From: Micromonospora sp. LH3U1
GTDB lineage: Bacteria > Actinomycetota > Actinomycetes > Mycobacteriales > Micromonosporaceae
Assembly (NCBI RefSeq): GCF_028475105.1
Contig: NZ_CP116936.1
Coordinates: forward strand, 3,409,501 to 3,473,500
Direction: 5' to 3'
Length of the DNA stretch: 64,000 nucleotides
The notes beneath the pieces were generated by a model that worked only from the letters and a program-made list of their open reading frames with translations, made no database searches and was not told the origin of the DNA. Made by a program: the position numbers and the translations under genes. Below are positions 54,019 through 62,332 of the stretch, one piece after another (position 1 is the stretch's first letter; every line of letters starts with the position of its first letter).

Positions 54019-54660
54019 TCAGGCGCCGACGTGATCGGGCTGGTTGCCGGTGCTGGTCCGGTGGCCCTCGGGTGCCGCTGCGGCAAGCGCGGTCCGGACG
54101 ACCTCCACCAGAGGGATGTCCGGGTGCTCGAACCAGTGCTGGACTCCGACCCGCAGGATGGCCAGGAAGGTCGCGGCCAGGAGGCGGGAGCGCAGTGCCA
54201 CGTCGGCGTCGGTGTCGGCGTCGGTGAGACGGTGGGCGAGTTCCGCGGCCAGCTCACGCTCGATCGCGGCGTACGCCGCGACCTGGTGGGGGGCCAGGCC
54301 GGGGTGCCCTCGTAGCTTTCGGCGTTGGGTCAGCCAGGAAGGCTCAGCACCGCCGAAGACCTCCTCGGTGAGGCGTTCGGCTGCCCGGCTCAGCACGGTC
54401 CATGGCTGCTCGTTGACGGGCTGTTCGCGGATCAGCTGCAACAGCCGGTGCAGGCGCATGGTGTCGCCGTGGAAGAGCGCCTGTTCCTTGCTTGAGAAGT
54501 AGTTGGAGAAGGTCCGCCGGGAGACGTTGGCGGCGTCGGCGATCGCCTCGACCGTCACCGCGTCGATCCCCTGGTCGGCGGCGAGGTGCAGGGCCGCCTC
54601 GTGCAGGGCGAGGCGGGTCGCCGCCTTCTTGCGCTCCCGCAGCCCGGTGGTCTCCTCCAT
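54019..54660 (-). CDS. TetR-family repressor
   Basis: This 213-residue protein starts at ATG 54660 (MEETTGLRERKKAATR). The N-terminal HTH (about 10-57) is ATRLALHEAALHLAADQGIDAVTVEAIADAANVSRRTFSNYFSSKEQALF, very typical of TetR. The all-helical C-terminal ligand domain (about 60-213) is variable. It is divergent from the MarR gene across 110 bp with palindromes, and is followed by the DHA2 exporter gene on the same strand. It therefore probably controls one or both exporters. Confidence 0.93.
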   Translation of the reverse strand: MEETTGLRERKKAATRLALHEAALHLAADQGIDAVTVEAIADAANVSRRTFSNYFSSKEQALFHGDTMRLHRLLQLIREQPVNEQPWTVLSRAAERLTEEVFGGAEPSWLTQRRKLRGHPGLAPHQVAAYAAIERELAAELAHRLTDADTDADVALRSRLLAATFLAILRVGVQHWFEHPDIPLVEVVRTALAAAAPEGHRTSTGNQPDHVGA

Positions 54661-54704
54661 CGCTCCGAGGGTACGTGCGGGTGACGGACTTCTCAATGCG
54701 CAAA

Positions 54705-54746
54705 CTTGCCTGTTGGGCAAGATCGGTAGATGCTTGCTTGAGGCAA
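54705..54746. promoter_or_regulatory. Putative operators between divergent TetR and MarR genes
   Basis: Two palindromes lie in the 110-bp divergent region: CTTGCC-TGTTG-GGCAAG (54705-54721) and TTGC-TTGAG-GCAA (54734-54746). Both share a TTGC/GCAA core, so one regulator could bind both and cover both promoters. Confidence 0.6.
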
Positions 54747-54770
54747 CCAACATGTGGGTGTGGAGCGGAC

Positions 54771-55238
54771 GTGGACAGCGGTGCTAGTGAACTCGGGCTT
54801 CGCCTGTACGACCTGGTCAGAACCGTTCGGCTGCTGAAGCAACGCCGAGCCGACGAGCGCCCGGCGATTCCGCCCGGCCTGCTCGGCATGCTCGTGCAGA
54901 TCGATCAGCTGTCCAGCGACTGCCACGCCCGCGAGCTGGCCCACCACACCCGGCTCGACCCGTCGACCGTCAGCCGCTCCGTTACCGCGCTCGTCGCGCA
55001 CGGCCTGGTCGAGCGGCGGCCCGACCCGACCGACAAGCGGGCGACGTTCCTGGCGGTCACCCCGGCCGGCCGGGCGGCCCTGGCCGACAGCCACCGCTGG
55101 TACGGCGAGGTGCTCGAGCGAGCGCTCGCCGAGTGGACTCCCGGCGAGGTGGCGGCGCTGAGCGCCGCCCTCGGCCGGTTCAGCGGCGACATCGAGGTCG
55201 CCCTTGGAAATCACGACAACCTGGAGGCCGCGCGATGA
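54771..55238 (+). CDS. MarR-family regulator
   Basis: This 155-residue protein starts at GTG 54771 behind GGAGCGG. The winged helix reads LLGMLVQIDQLSSDCHARELAHHTRLDPSTVSRSVTALVAHGLVERRPDPTDKRATFLAVTPAG, including the DKR wing typical of MarR. Flanking helices give the dimer. It is coupled to the DHA2 exporter that follows (ATGA overlap at 55235), so it is very likely that exporter's own repressor, with a phenolic or drug-like ligand by family analogy. Confidence 0.93.
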   Translation: MDSGASELGLRLYDLVRTVRLLKQRRADERPAIPPGLLGMLVQIDQLSSDCHARELAHHTRLDPSTVSRSVTALVAHGLVERRPDPTDKRATFLAVTPAGRAALADSHRWYGEVLERALAEWTPGEVAALSAALGRFSGDIEVALGNHDNLEAAR

Positions 55239-56878
55239 GCGCACCCACCATCACGACCGGCGCTGAGCCGATGACCCATCGGCGGACGCTGGAGGCGCTC
55301 AGTGGGCTGCTGCTGGTGCTGTTCGTCGCGATGCTCAGCAGCACGGTCGTCTCGACCGCGCTGCCGAAGATCATCGGATCACTGAACGGCTCGCAGAGCC
55401 AGTACACCTGGGTGGTCACCGCGACCCTGCTCACCGCGACCGCGACCACCCCGATCTGGGGCAAACTCGCCGACCTGTTCAACAAGAAGACCCTCATCCA
55501 GGTTGCCATCGTGGTCTTCCTGGTGGGCTCCGTCATTGCCGGCTTCTCGCAGAGCGCGGGCCAGCTGATCGCCGCCCGCGCGTTCCAGGGCATCGGGGTC
55601 GGCGGTCTGCAGGCGCTCGTCCAGGTGGCGATCGCGGCCATGATCCCGCCGCGCGAGCGGGGCCGCTACAACGGCTACCTCGGCGGTGTCATGGCCGTCG
55701 CGACCGTCGGCGGTCCGCTGCTCGGCGGCCTCATCGTCGACACGTCCTGGCTCGGCTGGCGCTGGTGCTTCTTCGTCGGCGTGCCGGTAGCCGCCATCGC
55801 GTTGCTCCTGCTCCAGGCCACCCTGCACCTGCCCACCGTGCGACGCGAGAACGTCAAGATCGACTACCTGGGTGCCAGCCTGATCGCCGCCGGCGTCAGC
55901 CTGCTGCTGATCTGGATCTCCTTCGTCGACAGCTCGTTCGCCTGGGCCTCCTGGCAGACCGCGGCCATGGTCGGCGGCACGCTCGTCCTGATTGCCCTGG
56001 CAGTCTGGGTCGAGTCGCGTGCGGCCGAGCCGGTCGTCCCGCTCAGCATCGTGCGCCAGCACACCACCGCGCTGGCCATCCTCGGCAGCCTCGCGGTCGG
56101 CATGGCCATGTTCGGCGGCGCCGTCTTCCTCGGCCAGTACTTCCAGATCGGCCGCGGCTACAGCCCGACGGAGGCAGGCCTGCTCACCATCCCGATGATG
56201 GCCGGCGTCCTCGGCTCCTCGATCGTCGCCGGCCGGCTGATCACCAAGAGCGGAAAGATCAAGCCGTACATCGTCGCCGGCTCGATCCTCCTCGTCGCCG
56301 GGTTCGCCCTGCTCGGCACCATCGACCACGAGACGTCGCTCGTCCTGGTCGGCGCCGCCATGTTCATCGTCGGCGTCGGCGTCGGCATGACCATGCAGAA
56401 CCTCGTTCTCGCCGTTCAGAACACGGTCTCGCTCAAGGACATCGGCGCGGCCAGTTCCAGCGTCGCGTTCTTCCGGTCGCTCGGCGGCACCATCGGTGTC
56501 TCCGTGCTCGGCGCCGTCCTCGCCCGCCGGGTCAGCGACCAGATCACCCACGACCTCGCCGCCGCCGGGATCCCCACCTCCGGCAGCGCGGGTGGCAGCA
56601 GCAACCTCAACATCACCGCGCTGCCCGAGCAGGTCCAGGGCATCGTCCGGGCCGCGTACGGCGACGCCACCGGACACATCTTCCTCATCTCCGCCGCCAT
56701 CGGGGTCGTCGGCATCATCGCCGCGCTCCTGCTCAAGCCGGTCACCCTGCGGACCAGCCTCGACCTGCCGGACGCCGCCACCTCAGCGGCCGTCGCCGCC
56801 GACGCGGTCGACGGCGCTCCCGCCTTCGACCAGGTGCACGTCGACGCCGACCAGGACGAAGCGACCCGCCGACGCTGA
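55235..56878 (+). CDS. DHA2 (EmrB/QacA) family drug-proton antiporter, second copy
   Basis: This 547-residue, 14-helix exporter starts at ATG 55235 overlapping the MarR stop. Motif A is KLADLFNKKTLIQV, the antiporter motif is GPLLGGLIVDTSWLGWRWCFFVG, and helix 1 contains LFVAMLSSTVVSTALPKIIGSL. The long periplasmic loop before the last helices and the acidic soluble tail (VDGAPAFDQVHVDADQDEA) are normal. It is more like the actinomycete lincomycin/MDR DHA2 group than its neighbour at 52210, so the two are not recent duplicates. A strong terminator follows. Confidence 0.93.
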   Translation: MSAPTITTGAEPMTHRRTLEALSGLLLVLFVAMLSSTVVSTALPKIIGSLNGSQSQYTWVVTATLLTATATTPIWGKLADLFNKKTLIQVAIVVFLVGSVIAGFSQSAGQLIAARAFQGIGVGGLQALVQVAIAAMIPPRERGRYNGYLGGVMAVATVGGPLLGGLIVDTSWLGWRWCFFVGVPVAAIALLLLQATLHLPTVRRENVKIDYLGASLIAAGVSLLLIWISFVDSSFAWASWQTAAMVGGTLVLIALAVWVESRAAEPVVPLSIVRQHTTALAILGSLAVGMAMFGGAVFLGQYFQIGRGYSPTEAGLLTIPMMAGVLGSSIVAGRLITKSGKIKPYIVAGSILLVAGFALLGTIDHETSLVLVGAAMFIVGVGVGMTMQNLVLAVQNTVSLKDIGAASSSVAFFRSLGGTIGVSVLGAVLARRVSDQITHDLAAAGIPTSGSAGGSSNLNITALPEQVQGIVRAAYGDATGHIFLISAAIGVVGIIAALLLKPVTLRTSLDLPDAATSAAVAADAVDGAPAFDQVHVDADQDEATRRR

Positions 56879-56896
56879 CGTCGGGCCGTACGACCC

Positions 56897-56930
56897 GGGG
56901 CCGCCGCCGTCCGAAGACGGCGGCGGCCCC
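56897..56930 (+). terminator. Terminator after the MarR-exporter operon
   Basis: A perfect 15-bp stem (56897-56911 with 56916-56930) is closed by a CGAA tetraloop. Confidence 0.85.
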
Positions 56931-56981
56931 GATCTGTCCAGCGAGGCCAGCACGAGCGAACGTCACCGAATCGAGGGACCT

Positions 56982-57845
56982 GTGGACACCGCGGAGCTCT
57001 CAGCGGCGCGGCCGGCGGCACCCGGCCGGCGAGCCGCCGCACTGCGCCGGGCGATGCGTGAGCTGGGCCTCGTCGCCGCACTGTTCCTCGCCTACAAGGC
57101 GGCACGGGTGGCGGTGGCCGACCGCGCATCGACCGCAGTGGGGAACGGGGAATGGATCTGGCGGGTGGAGCGCCTGATCCACCTGCCCAACGAGGCCGCC
57201 GTCCAACGTCCCGTGCTCTCCCTGGATTTGTTGGTGCACCTCGCCAACGGCTACTACGCGTACGTGCACTTCCCCGCCACGGCCATCTGTCTCATCTGGC
57301 TGTACGTGCGACACCCCGTGCACTATCTCTGGACGCGTCGGATGCTCGCCGGGCTCACCGCGGCGGCACTGGTGCTACACATCCTGGTTCCGCTGGCACC
57401 GCCGCGACTGACCGCCCTGACCGGCATGGTGGACACCGGCAGCCGTTACGGGCCCGCCGTCTACGGCCCACCCGACACGGACGCGTTGAGCAACCAGTAC
57501 GCCGCGATGCCCTCCCTGCACGTCGGTTGGGCAATCGCGGTCGCCGTCGCCCTCATCGCGGTGACCGGTGGGCGCCTGCGGTGGCTGTGGCTGGCGCACC
57601 CGCTCGCCACCCTGCTGGTTGTCGTGTGCACGGGCAACCACTACTGGCTCGATGGCATCGTCGCGGCGATGGTGCTGACCGCCGTCTGCCTGGTGCTGTC
57701 CACGCCCCGCACCGGCGGCCGATCGATCCACCCGCTGACGCGGCACCCGACCGGATGGCCCCGCCAGCGCGTACGGGCGCCGCAGGCGCCAGCCGGGCAA
57801 CCACCCGCGCACGTCGACCCCGGTGACGTCCTGCGAACACCATGA
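56982..57845 (+). CDS. PAP2-family membrane phosphatase/phosphotransferase
   Basis: This 287-residue protein of about six helices starts at GTG 56982 behind CGAGGGA. It carries the PAP2 superfamily C-type motifs NGYYAYVHFPATAICLIW, AMPSLHVGWAIAV (catalytic His) and GNHYWLDGIVA (second His with Asp). These match the inositolphosphotransferase-like group, which moves phospho-inositol or a lipid phosphate across membrane substrates. Actinomycete relatives are mostly uncharacterised. The C-terminal tail is basic and Pro-rich. It is not part of the exporter operon, given the terminator. Confidence 0.88.
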   Translation: MDTAELSAARPAAPGRRAAALRRAMRELGLVAALFLAYKAARVAVADRASTAVGNGEWIWRVERLIHLPNEAAVQRPVLSLDLLVHLANGYYAYVHFPATAICLIWLYVRHPVHYLWTRRMLAGLTAAALVLHILVPLAPPRLTALTGMVDTGSRYGPAVYGPPDTDALSNQYAAMPSLHVGWAIAVAVALIAVTGGRLRWLWLAHPLATLLVVVCTGNHYWLDGIVAAMVLTAVCLVLSTPRTGGRSIHPLTRHPTGWPRQRVRAPQAPAGQPPAHVDPGDVLRTP

Positions 57846-57872
57846 CCCGCCACCCCCGGCGCGGGTAACTCG

Positions 57873-58721
57873 TCACCTGATCGGCTCTGGTTCTCGTGCC
57901 TGCCAGTGCAGGCGGTTCCGGTGGAGCCGTTCCATGGCCATCCAGCCGAGCGAGAACGGTATGGCGCCCATGGCGACGAATCCCAGAACGTCAGATCCGG
58001 TCACGTCGAAGACGGCGCCCACCTCTCCGAACAGTTGGGCGACGCTCTGGAACGCCACGTGGAAGCCGATGCCCGCCCAGATGTCGCCGGTGGCGACCCG
58101 GAAGCCGCCCAGGAGAAGCGCGAAGACGAAGAAGAGCAGCAGTCTGTCGAGGGAGACTGCGGCGCCGACGAGGAACCCGAACAGGGTGAACAACACGGCC
58201 TGTCCGATGAAAGCCTGCCAGGCCGGCAATCGGGTGGCGAGATTGCGCTGGAGATAGCCGCGGAAGACGAGTTCCTCCGGCAGCGCCTCGTACAGGAAGA
58301 CGAGTACGACCAGCAGCGCCGCTACGCGCAGGGCGTCCGTCGCGGAGGTGCGCAGGCTGATCTCGACCCAACCGAAGCCGAGGCAGAGCGCGAACCCGAT
58401 GGCGGCGGGAATGAGCCAGCAGGCCATGCCGAGCAGCAGGCGCCTGCCGACACGCCGGGAGGGCAGCCCGAGGCCGGTCCAGGGGCGACGGTCGAGCAGG
58501 CGGCGGGCGGCCACCACCAGGGGGACGACGAGCACTGTCGTGAGGATGGCCCTGGCGACGTGGGTCGGGCGGTCGTAGTCCCGGCCGAGCAGGGCGCCGT
58601 GGTAGAGGAACAGCCACACCAGCACGGTGCCGGTGAACACGATGAGGATTCGCCAGTGCAGGGCGAGGCGAGAGTCGGGGGACGTCCGGGTATCAGACAC
58701 GTCAGGCTCGCTCTCCGACAC
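57873..58721 (-). CDS. CPBP-family intramembrane metalloprotease
   Basis: This 282-residue membrane protein starts at GTG 58721. The Abi/CAAX protease-like signature is complete: PEELVFRGYLQR (motif 1, Glu pair and Arg), LFTLFGFLVG and FHVAFQSV (His of motif 3). About seven hydrophobic segments are visible. Family roles include prenyl-protein processing and bacteriocin immunity; a role here cannot be assigned. It converges on the PAP2 gene with a 27-bp gap. Confidence 0.88.
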   Translation of the reverse strand: MSESEPDVSDTRTSPDSRLALHWRILIVFTGTVLVWLFLYHGALLGRDYDRPTHVARAILTTVLVVPLVVAARRLLDRRPWTGLGLPSRRVGRRLLLGMACWLIPAAIGFALCLGFGWVEISLRTSATDALRVAALLVVLVFLYEALPEELVFRGYLQRNLATRLPAWQAFIGQAVLFTLFGFLVGAAVSLDRLLLFFVFALLLGGFRVATGDIWAGIGFHVAFQSVAQLFGEVGAVFDVTGSDVLGFVAMGAIPFSLGWMAMERLHRNRLHWQAREPEPIR

Positions 58722-58814
58722 GGCACGGCGGACCTCTCCGCACGGCGCAGCGTAGCCACCGGCGTCAAAGGCGGACCGTGGTCACGGCCAGCAGTCGGCG
58801 TGCCAGCGGGGCCG

Positions 58815-59558
58815 TCAGCGACCGAGGACGAGGTAGGCGAGGCCGAGGACGCCGCGGTAACCGCCGACGTACTGGCGCAACCGGTCGTCGAGTTCCGCGC
58901 GGACATCGGCCGAGCGGGGATCCTCCGGGTACGTCAGCAGCCACTCCTGGCGACCCGCGAGCCAGGTGGATTCGAAGTCGTCCCACTCCCGTTGGTCGGC
59001 GGTACTCAGGTGCAGCACCCGCCAGCCGCGCTCGCGGGCGGCTTCGACGAGCCCTGGGAGGGTCGTGACCTCCGTGCCGAAGATCTGCTCGACCTCCGGC
59101 GTCGGGGGACGTTCCCAGTACGCGTCACCGAACAGCAGCCTTCCACCGGGTCGGACCACGGTGGCGAGCGCGTCGAGGGCGGCGCCGCTGCCGCCGAAGG
59201 CGTGTGCCGAGCCGATGCAGAGGACCCGGTCGGCGGGCTCCTGCCAGGCCGCCGCTTCTCCCATCACGAAGGCGACGTGCCGGTTCAGCGACCGACCCGC
59301 GGCCAGCCGCCGCCCCCGGTCGAGGGCGGCATCGTCGGTGTCGACGCCGACGCCCCTCGTCGCGACCGGACCGGACACACCTCCGGCGGCGACCGCCCGC
59401 AGCAGCAGCTCACCCCAGCCGCAGCCGAGGTCGAGGACGCGCGCGCCCGGGCGGACGTCGAGTCGCTGCAGCAGCACCGACGCGTGCTCCTGGGACAGCG
59501 GAGTGTTCCAGCGCATCCGGGCGTAGCGGCTGGCGGCGAGGTGGTCGGTTGACTGCAT
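58815..59558 (-). CDS. Class I SAM-dependent methyltransferase
   Basis: This 247-residue cytosolic protein has motif I ARVLDLGCGWGELLLRA, the acidic end of strand 2 in GVGVDTDDAAL, and motif IV RVLCIGSAHAFGG, followed by the post-motif RPGGRLLFGDAYWERPP. It starts at ATG 59558. The C-terminal half has Trp/Asp-rich helices (QREWDDFESTWLAGRQEWLL). The substrate is unknown. It is divergent from mug by 74 bp. Confidence 0.9.
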   Translation of the reverse strand: MQSTDHLAASRYARMRWNTPLSQEHASVLLQRLDVRPGARVLDLGCGWGELLLRAVAAGGVSGPVATRGVGVDTDDAALDRGRRLAAGRSLNRHVAFVMGEAAAWQEPADRVLCIGSAHAFGGSGAALDALATVVRPGGRLLFGDAYWERPPTPEVEQIFGTEVTTLPGLVEAARERGWRVLHLSTADQREWDDFESTWLAGRQEWLLTYPEDPRSADVRAELDDRLRQYVGGYRGVLGLAYLVLGR

Positions 59559-59632
59559 GCGTTGAGGGTGCCAAGTCGTGATCGTCGGCGTGCGGCGGGT
59601 CCGGTGCCCGGGCGTACGGCAGGATCGGTGGC

Positions 59633-60202
59633 GTGGACGTGGGACGTGGGGGGCCGGTGCGGCGGCCGACCCCGCAGGAGGTGGCGGCAGCCGCCGGTCG
59701 GGGTCTGGCGGACGTGATCGGCCCTGGCCTGCGGGTGCTGTTCTGTGGTTTCAACCCGGGCCTCTACTCCGCTGCCGTGGGGCTGCCCTTCGCCCGGAAG
59801 GGCAGCCGGTTCTGGCCGGCCCTGCACGGTGGCGGCTTCACCGACCGGGAGCTGCACCCGTGGGAGCACGACGAGCTGCTGCGACAGGGCCTGGGCATCA
59901 GCAGCCTGAGCAACCGGGCCACCGCCCGTGCCGACGAGCTGACGTCGGCGGAGCTGGTGGCCGGGGTCACGGGGTTGGCGGTGAAGGCCGAGCGGTACCG
60001 GCCGCGGTGGGTGGCCGTCCTCGGGGTGACCGCTTACCGGATCGCCTTCGTTCGGCCCAGGGCCGGGCTGGGTCCGCAGCCGGACCGGCTGGGCCCGGCC
60101 CGGGTCTGGGTGCTGCCGAACCCCAGTGGCCTGAACGCGCACTTCCCGCTGCCGGCGTTGACCGCCGAGTTCGCCAACCTGCGGCGGGAGCTCGGCCCCT
60201 AG
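59633..60202 (+). CDS. mug: G/U mismatch-specific DNA glycosylase
   Basis: This 189-residue monofunctional DNA glycosylase of the uracil-DNA-glycosylase superfamily removes U or T opposite G. It shows the catalytic LFCGFNPGLYSA (the GINPG-like motif with Asn), the FARKGSRFWPALHGGGF substrate loop, the NRATARADEL segment and the intercalation loop LPNPSGLNAHF. The start GTG 59633 precedes a Pro-rich N-terminal extension of about 20 residues. Its stop overlaps the stop of the convergent gene within CTAG (60199-60202). Confidence 0.93.
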   Translation: MDVGRGGPVRRPTPQEVAAAAGRGLADVIGPGLRVLFCGFNPGLYSAAVGLPFARKGSRFWPALHGGGFTDRELHPWEHDELLRQGLGISSLSNRATARADELTSAELVAGVTGLAVKAERYRPRWVAVLGVTAYRIAFVRPRAGLGPQPDRLGPARVWVLPNPSGLNAHFPLPALTAEFANLRRELGP

Positions 60203-60714
60203 CCGTGCAGTGTGCCGGCCTCGGCGGCCAGCCCCTGGTAGTAGGGCTGCATGGCGGGGTGGTAGTCGTCGAACTGGGGACGGGGTGAGCCGTCCCGGGA
60301 CGCGACGAGCATGTCCAGGTAGTACTCCCAGCCGGCGCCCACCTCGGCGACGCCCTCCAGGCTGCTGAGGTGCTGGACGAACCGCAGCTCGGTGGTGCCC
60401 TCGGTCTCGGCCAACGTCAGCTCCAGCATCCACGTGCCGTAGCTGTCGATCATCGAGACGGCAAGGTGCCGCTGTGGCTCGCACGCGTCGATGCGGACCT
60501 CACACCAGGGCTGCTGTTCCTCGTACGCCATCTGGACCCGGATGGTCCGTCCGGGGCCGGCGTCGCCCTCCCACGGGCCGAACCAGCGGGCCGTGCGCTC
60601 CGACTCGGTCAGGCTGGCCCAGACGTCCGCCACCGGGGCGCGGAACGTCCGGGTGAGCACGAGATCGTTGCCGGTGGCGGTGCGAAACAGGCGTCCGGCG
60701 GGTGTACGGGTCAT
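60199..60714 (-). CDS. SRPBCC/AHSA1-type lipid-binding-fold protein
   Basis: This 171-residue protein starts at ATG 60714 overlapping the ArsR stop. It has the START-like pattern LVLTRTFRAPVADVWASLTESERTARWFGPW, RTIRVQMAYEEQQPWCEVRI and TTELRFVQHLSSLEGVAEVGAGWEYYLDML. Members bind small hydrophobic ligands, and the type coupled to ArsR regulators is widespread but poorly understood. The co-encoded ArsR may sense the same ligand. Confidence 0.9.
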   Translation of the reverse strand: MTRTPAGRLFRTATGNDLVLTRTFRAPVADVWASLTESERTARWFGPWEGDAGPGRTIRVQMAYEEQQPWCEVRIDACEPQRHLAVSMIDSYGTWMLELTLAETEGTTELRFVQHLSSLEGVAEVGAGWEYYLDMLVASRDGSPRPQFDDYHPAMQPYYQGLAAEAGTLHG

Positions 60715-61073
60715 GCCGTGTGCTCCCTTCGGTGCTCCGCCGGGCCGCGACTGCGGCGCTCTCGGCGGGTGCGATAGACCTCGGTCTCCAACGCGTCGAG
60801 GTGCCGCTCCCACCCGTGGGTGGCGGCAAGCCCGGCGAGCCAGTCGACCAGCGGGGCGAGCGGGCCGGGGTCGAGCCGGTAGATCCTCTGCCGGCCGACC
60901 ATCTCGTCGCGGACCAGCCCGCTCTCGCGCAGCACTCGCAGGTGGCGGCTGATCGCGGGCCGGCTGATCACGAATCGCTGGGCGATGTCGCCCGCGGACA
61001 GCGGCTCGTCGCGCAGCAGGGTCAGGATCTGCCGCCGCACCGGGTCCGCGATCGCGGCGGCCACCTCGTCCAC
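60711..61073 (-). CDS. ArsR-family regulator without obvious metal site
   Basis: This 120-residue protein starts at GTG 61073. The winged helix is DPVRRQILTLLRDEPLSAGDIAQRFVISRPAISRHLRVLRESGLVRDEMVGRQRIYRL, typical of ArsR. No Cys is present, so it does not sense metals by the classic ELCVCDL site. It is linked to the SRPBCC gene by an ATGA overlap. A palindrome sits immediately upstream, so autoregulation is likely. Confidence 0.9.
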   Translation of the reverse strand: MDEVAAAIADPVRRQILTLLRDEPLSAGDIAQRFVISRPAISRHLRVLRESGLVRDEMVGRQRIYRLDPGPLAPLVDWLAGLAATHGWERHLDALETEVYRTRRERRSRGPAEHRREHTA

Positions 61074-61081
61074 CCCGGAAG

Positions 61082-61099
61082 CGTAACCCAGAAGTTACG
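61082..61099. promoter_or_regulatory. Putative ArsR operator
   Basis: The inverted repeat CGTAAC-CCAGAA-GTTACG (6-bp arms, 6-nt centre) lies only 8 bp upstream of the ArsR start, well placed to block its promoter. Confidence 0.65.
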
Positions 61100-61185
61100 G
61101 TTCCGGGATAGTGAGGGCATCGCCACCCGCATATCACCGCGTCGATGGTGGGCACATGATCACCTGACCTGGCACTCTGTATGAC

Positions 61186-62286
61186 ATGGTCGCCCTCCTT
61201 CGTTCCCGCCTGACCGACTGGACGTTTGTCGTACCCGTGCTCGCCGTCCTGATATTGATGGTCACCTGGGGGCGGAGCCTGCCTGGGCCCGTCATCGTGG
61301 TCGTCGCGGTGCTGCTGGGCGGCGCGGTGCTCGCGGCCGTGCACCACGCGGAGGTGGTCGCCCACCGGGTGGGGGAGCCGTACGGGTCCCTGGTGCTCGC
61401 TGTCGCGGTCACCGTGATCGAGGTCGCCCTCATCGTCACGCTGATGATCAGCGGGCCGGAGAAGACCCAGTCGCTCGCCCGCGACACCGTCTTCGCCGCC
61501 GTCATGATCACGTGTAACGGGATACTCGGCCTGTCCCTGCTGCTCGGGGCGCTGCGCCGTCGCGTCGCGGTGTTCAACCCGGAGGGCACCGGCGGTGCGC
61601 TGGCCACCGTGATCACCCTGGCCACTCTGAGCCTGGTCATTCCGACCTTCACCACGGCCCGGCCCGGCCCGGAGTTCAGCCCAGCCCAGCTCGTCTTCGC
61701 CGCCGTCGCGTCGCTGTCGCTCTACGGGCTGTTCGTGCTCGTGCAGACCGGCCGGCACCGCGACTACTTCCTGCCGGTCGACAGCCGGGGCAAGGTCATC
61801 GAGACGGAGGAGCACGCCAAGCCGCCCACGACCCGCGCGGCGATGGTCAGCCTGGTCCTGCTGCTGGTGGCGCTGGTCGCGGTGGTCGGCGACGCCAAGA
61901 CGGTCTCCCCGACCATCGAGGCCGGGGTCGCGGCGGCGAACCTGCCGCACGCGTTCGTCGGCGTGATCATCGCCCTGTTGGTGCTGCTGCCGGAGACCCT
62001 GGCCGCCGCCCGCGCCGCCCGCCGCGACCGCGTCCAGACCAGCCTGAACCTCGCGCTCGGCTCGGCGATGGCCAGCATCGGCCTGACCATCCCGGCCATA
62101 GCGATCGCCTCGATCTGGCTCGACGGTCCGCTGCTGCTCGGCCTCGGCGGCACCCAACTCGCACTGCTCGCGCTCACCGCGGTGACCGCCGTGCTGACCG
62201 TGGTGCCGGGCCGGGCCAACGTGCTGCAGGGCGGCGTGCACCTGGTGCTGATGGCCGCGTTCGTCTTCCTGGCCGCCAGCCCCTGA
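61186..62286 (+). CDS. Calcium/proton (cation) antiporter, CaCA family
   Basis: This 366-residue, 11-helix membrane protein starts at ATG 61186. The two alpha-repeats are GEPYGSLVLAVAVTVIEVALI and NLALGSAMASIGLTIPAIAI, each with the acidic/Ser ion-binding motif of Ca2+/H+ exchangers (ChaA/Vcx1-like). An acidic loop between the halves (VIETEEHAKPPTT) is typical. It probably exports Ca2+ or Na+ in exchange for H+. It is transcribed alone. The 112-bp interval to the ArsR gene holds both promoters. Confidence 0.93.
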   Translation: MVALLRSRLTDWTFVVPVLAVLILMVTWGRSLPGPVIVVVAVLLGGAVLAAVHHAEVVAHRVGEPYGSLVLAVAVTVIEVALIVTLMISGPEKTQSLARDTVFAAVMITCNGILGLSLLLGALRRRVAVFNPEGTGGALATVITLATLSLVIPTFTTARPGPEFSPAQLVFAAVASLSLYGLFVLVQTGRHRDYFLPVDSRGKVIETEEHAKPPTTRAAMVSLVLLLVALVAVVGDAKTVSPTIEAGVAAANLPHAFVGVIIALLVLLPETLAAARAARRDRVQTSLNLALGSAMASIGLTIPAIAIASIWLDGPLLLGLGGTQLALLALTAVTAVLTVVPGRANVLQGGVHLVLMAAFVFLAASP

Positions 62287-62332
62287 CCCGCCAGCCCCTG
62301 ACCACCCGCCGCTGACCCGTCCTCCCGGCGGC

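Noticed and set aside
60199..62241. 680-residue minus-strand open frame covering the ArsR and antiporter genes
   Set aside because: Only the last 171 codons (SRPBCC) have a protein-like pattern; the rest is antisense to the antiporter and out of frame with ArsR.
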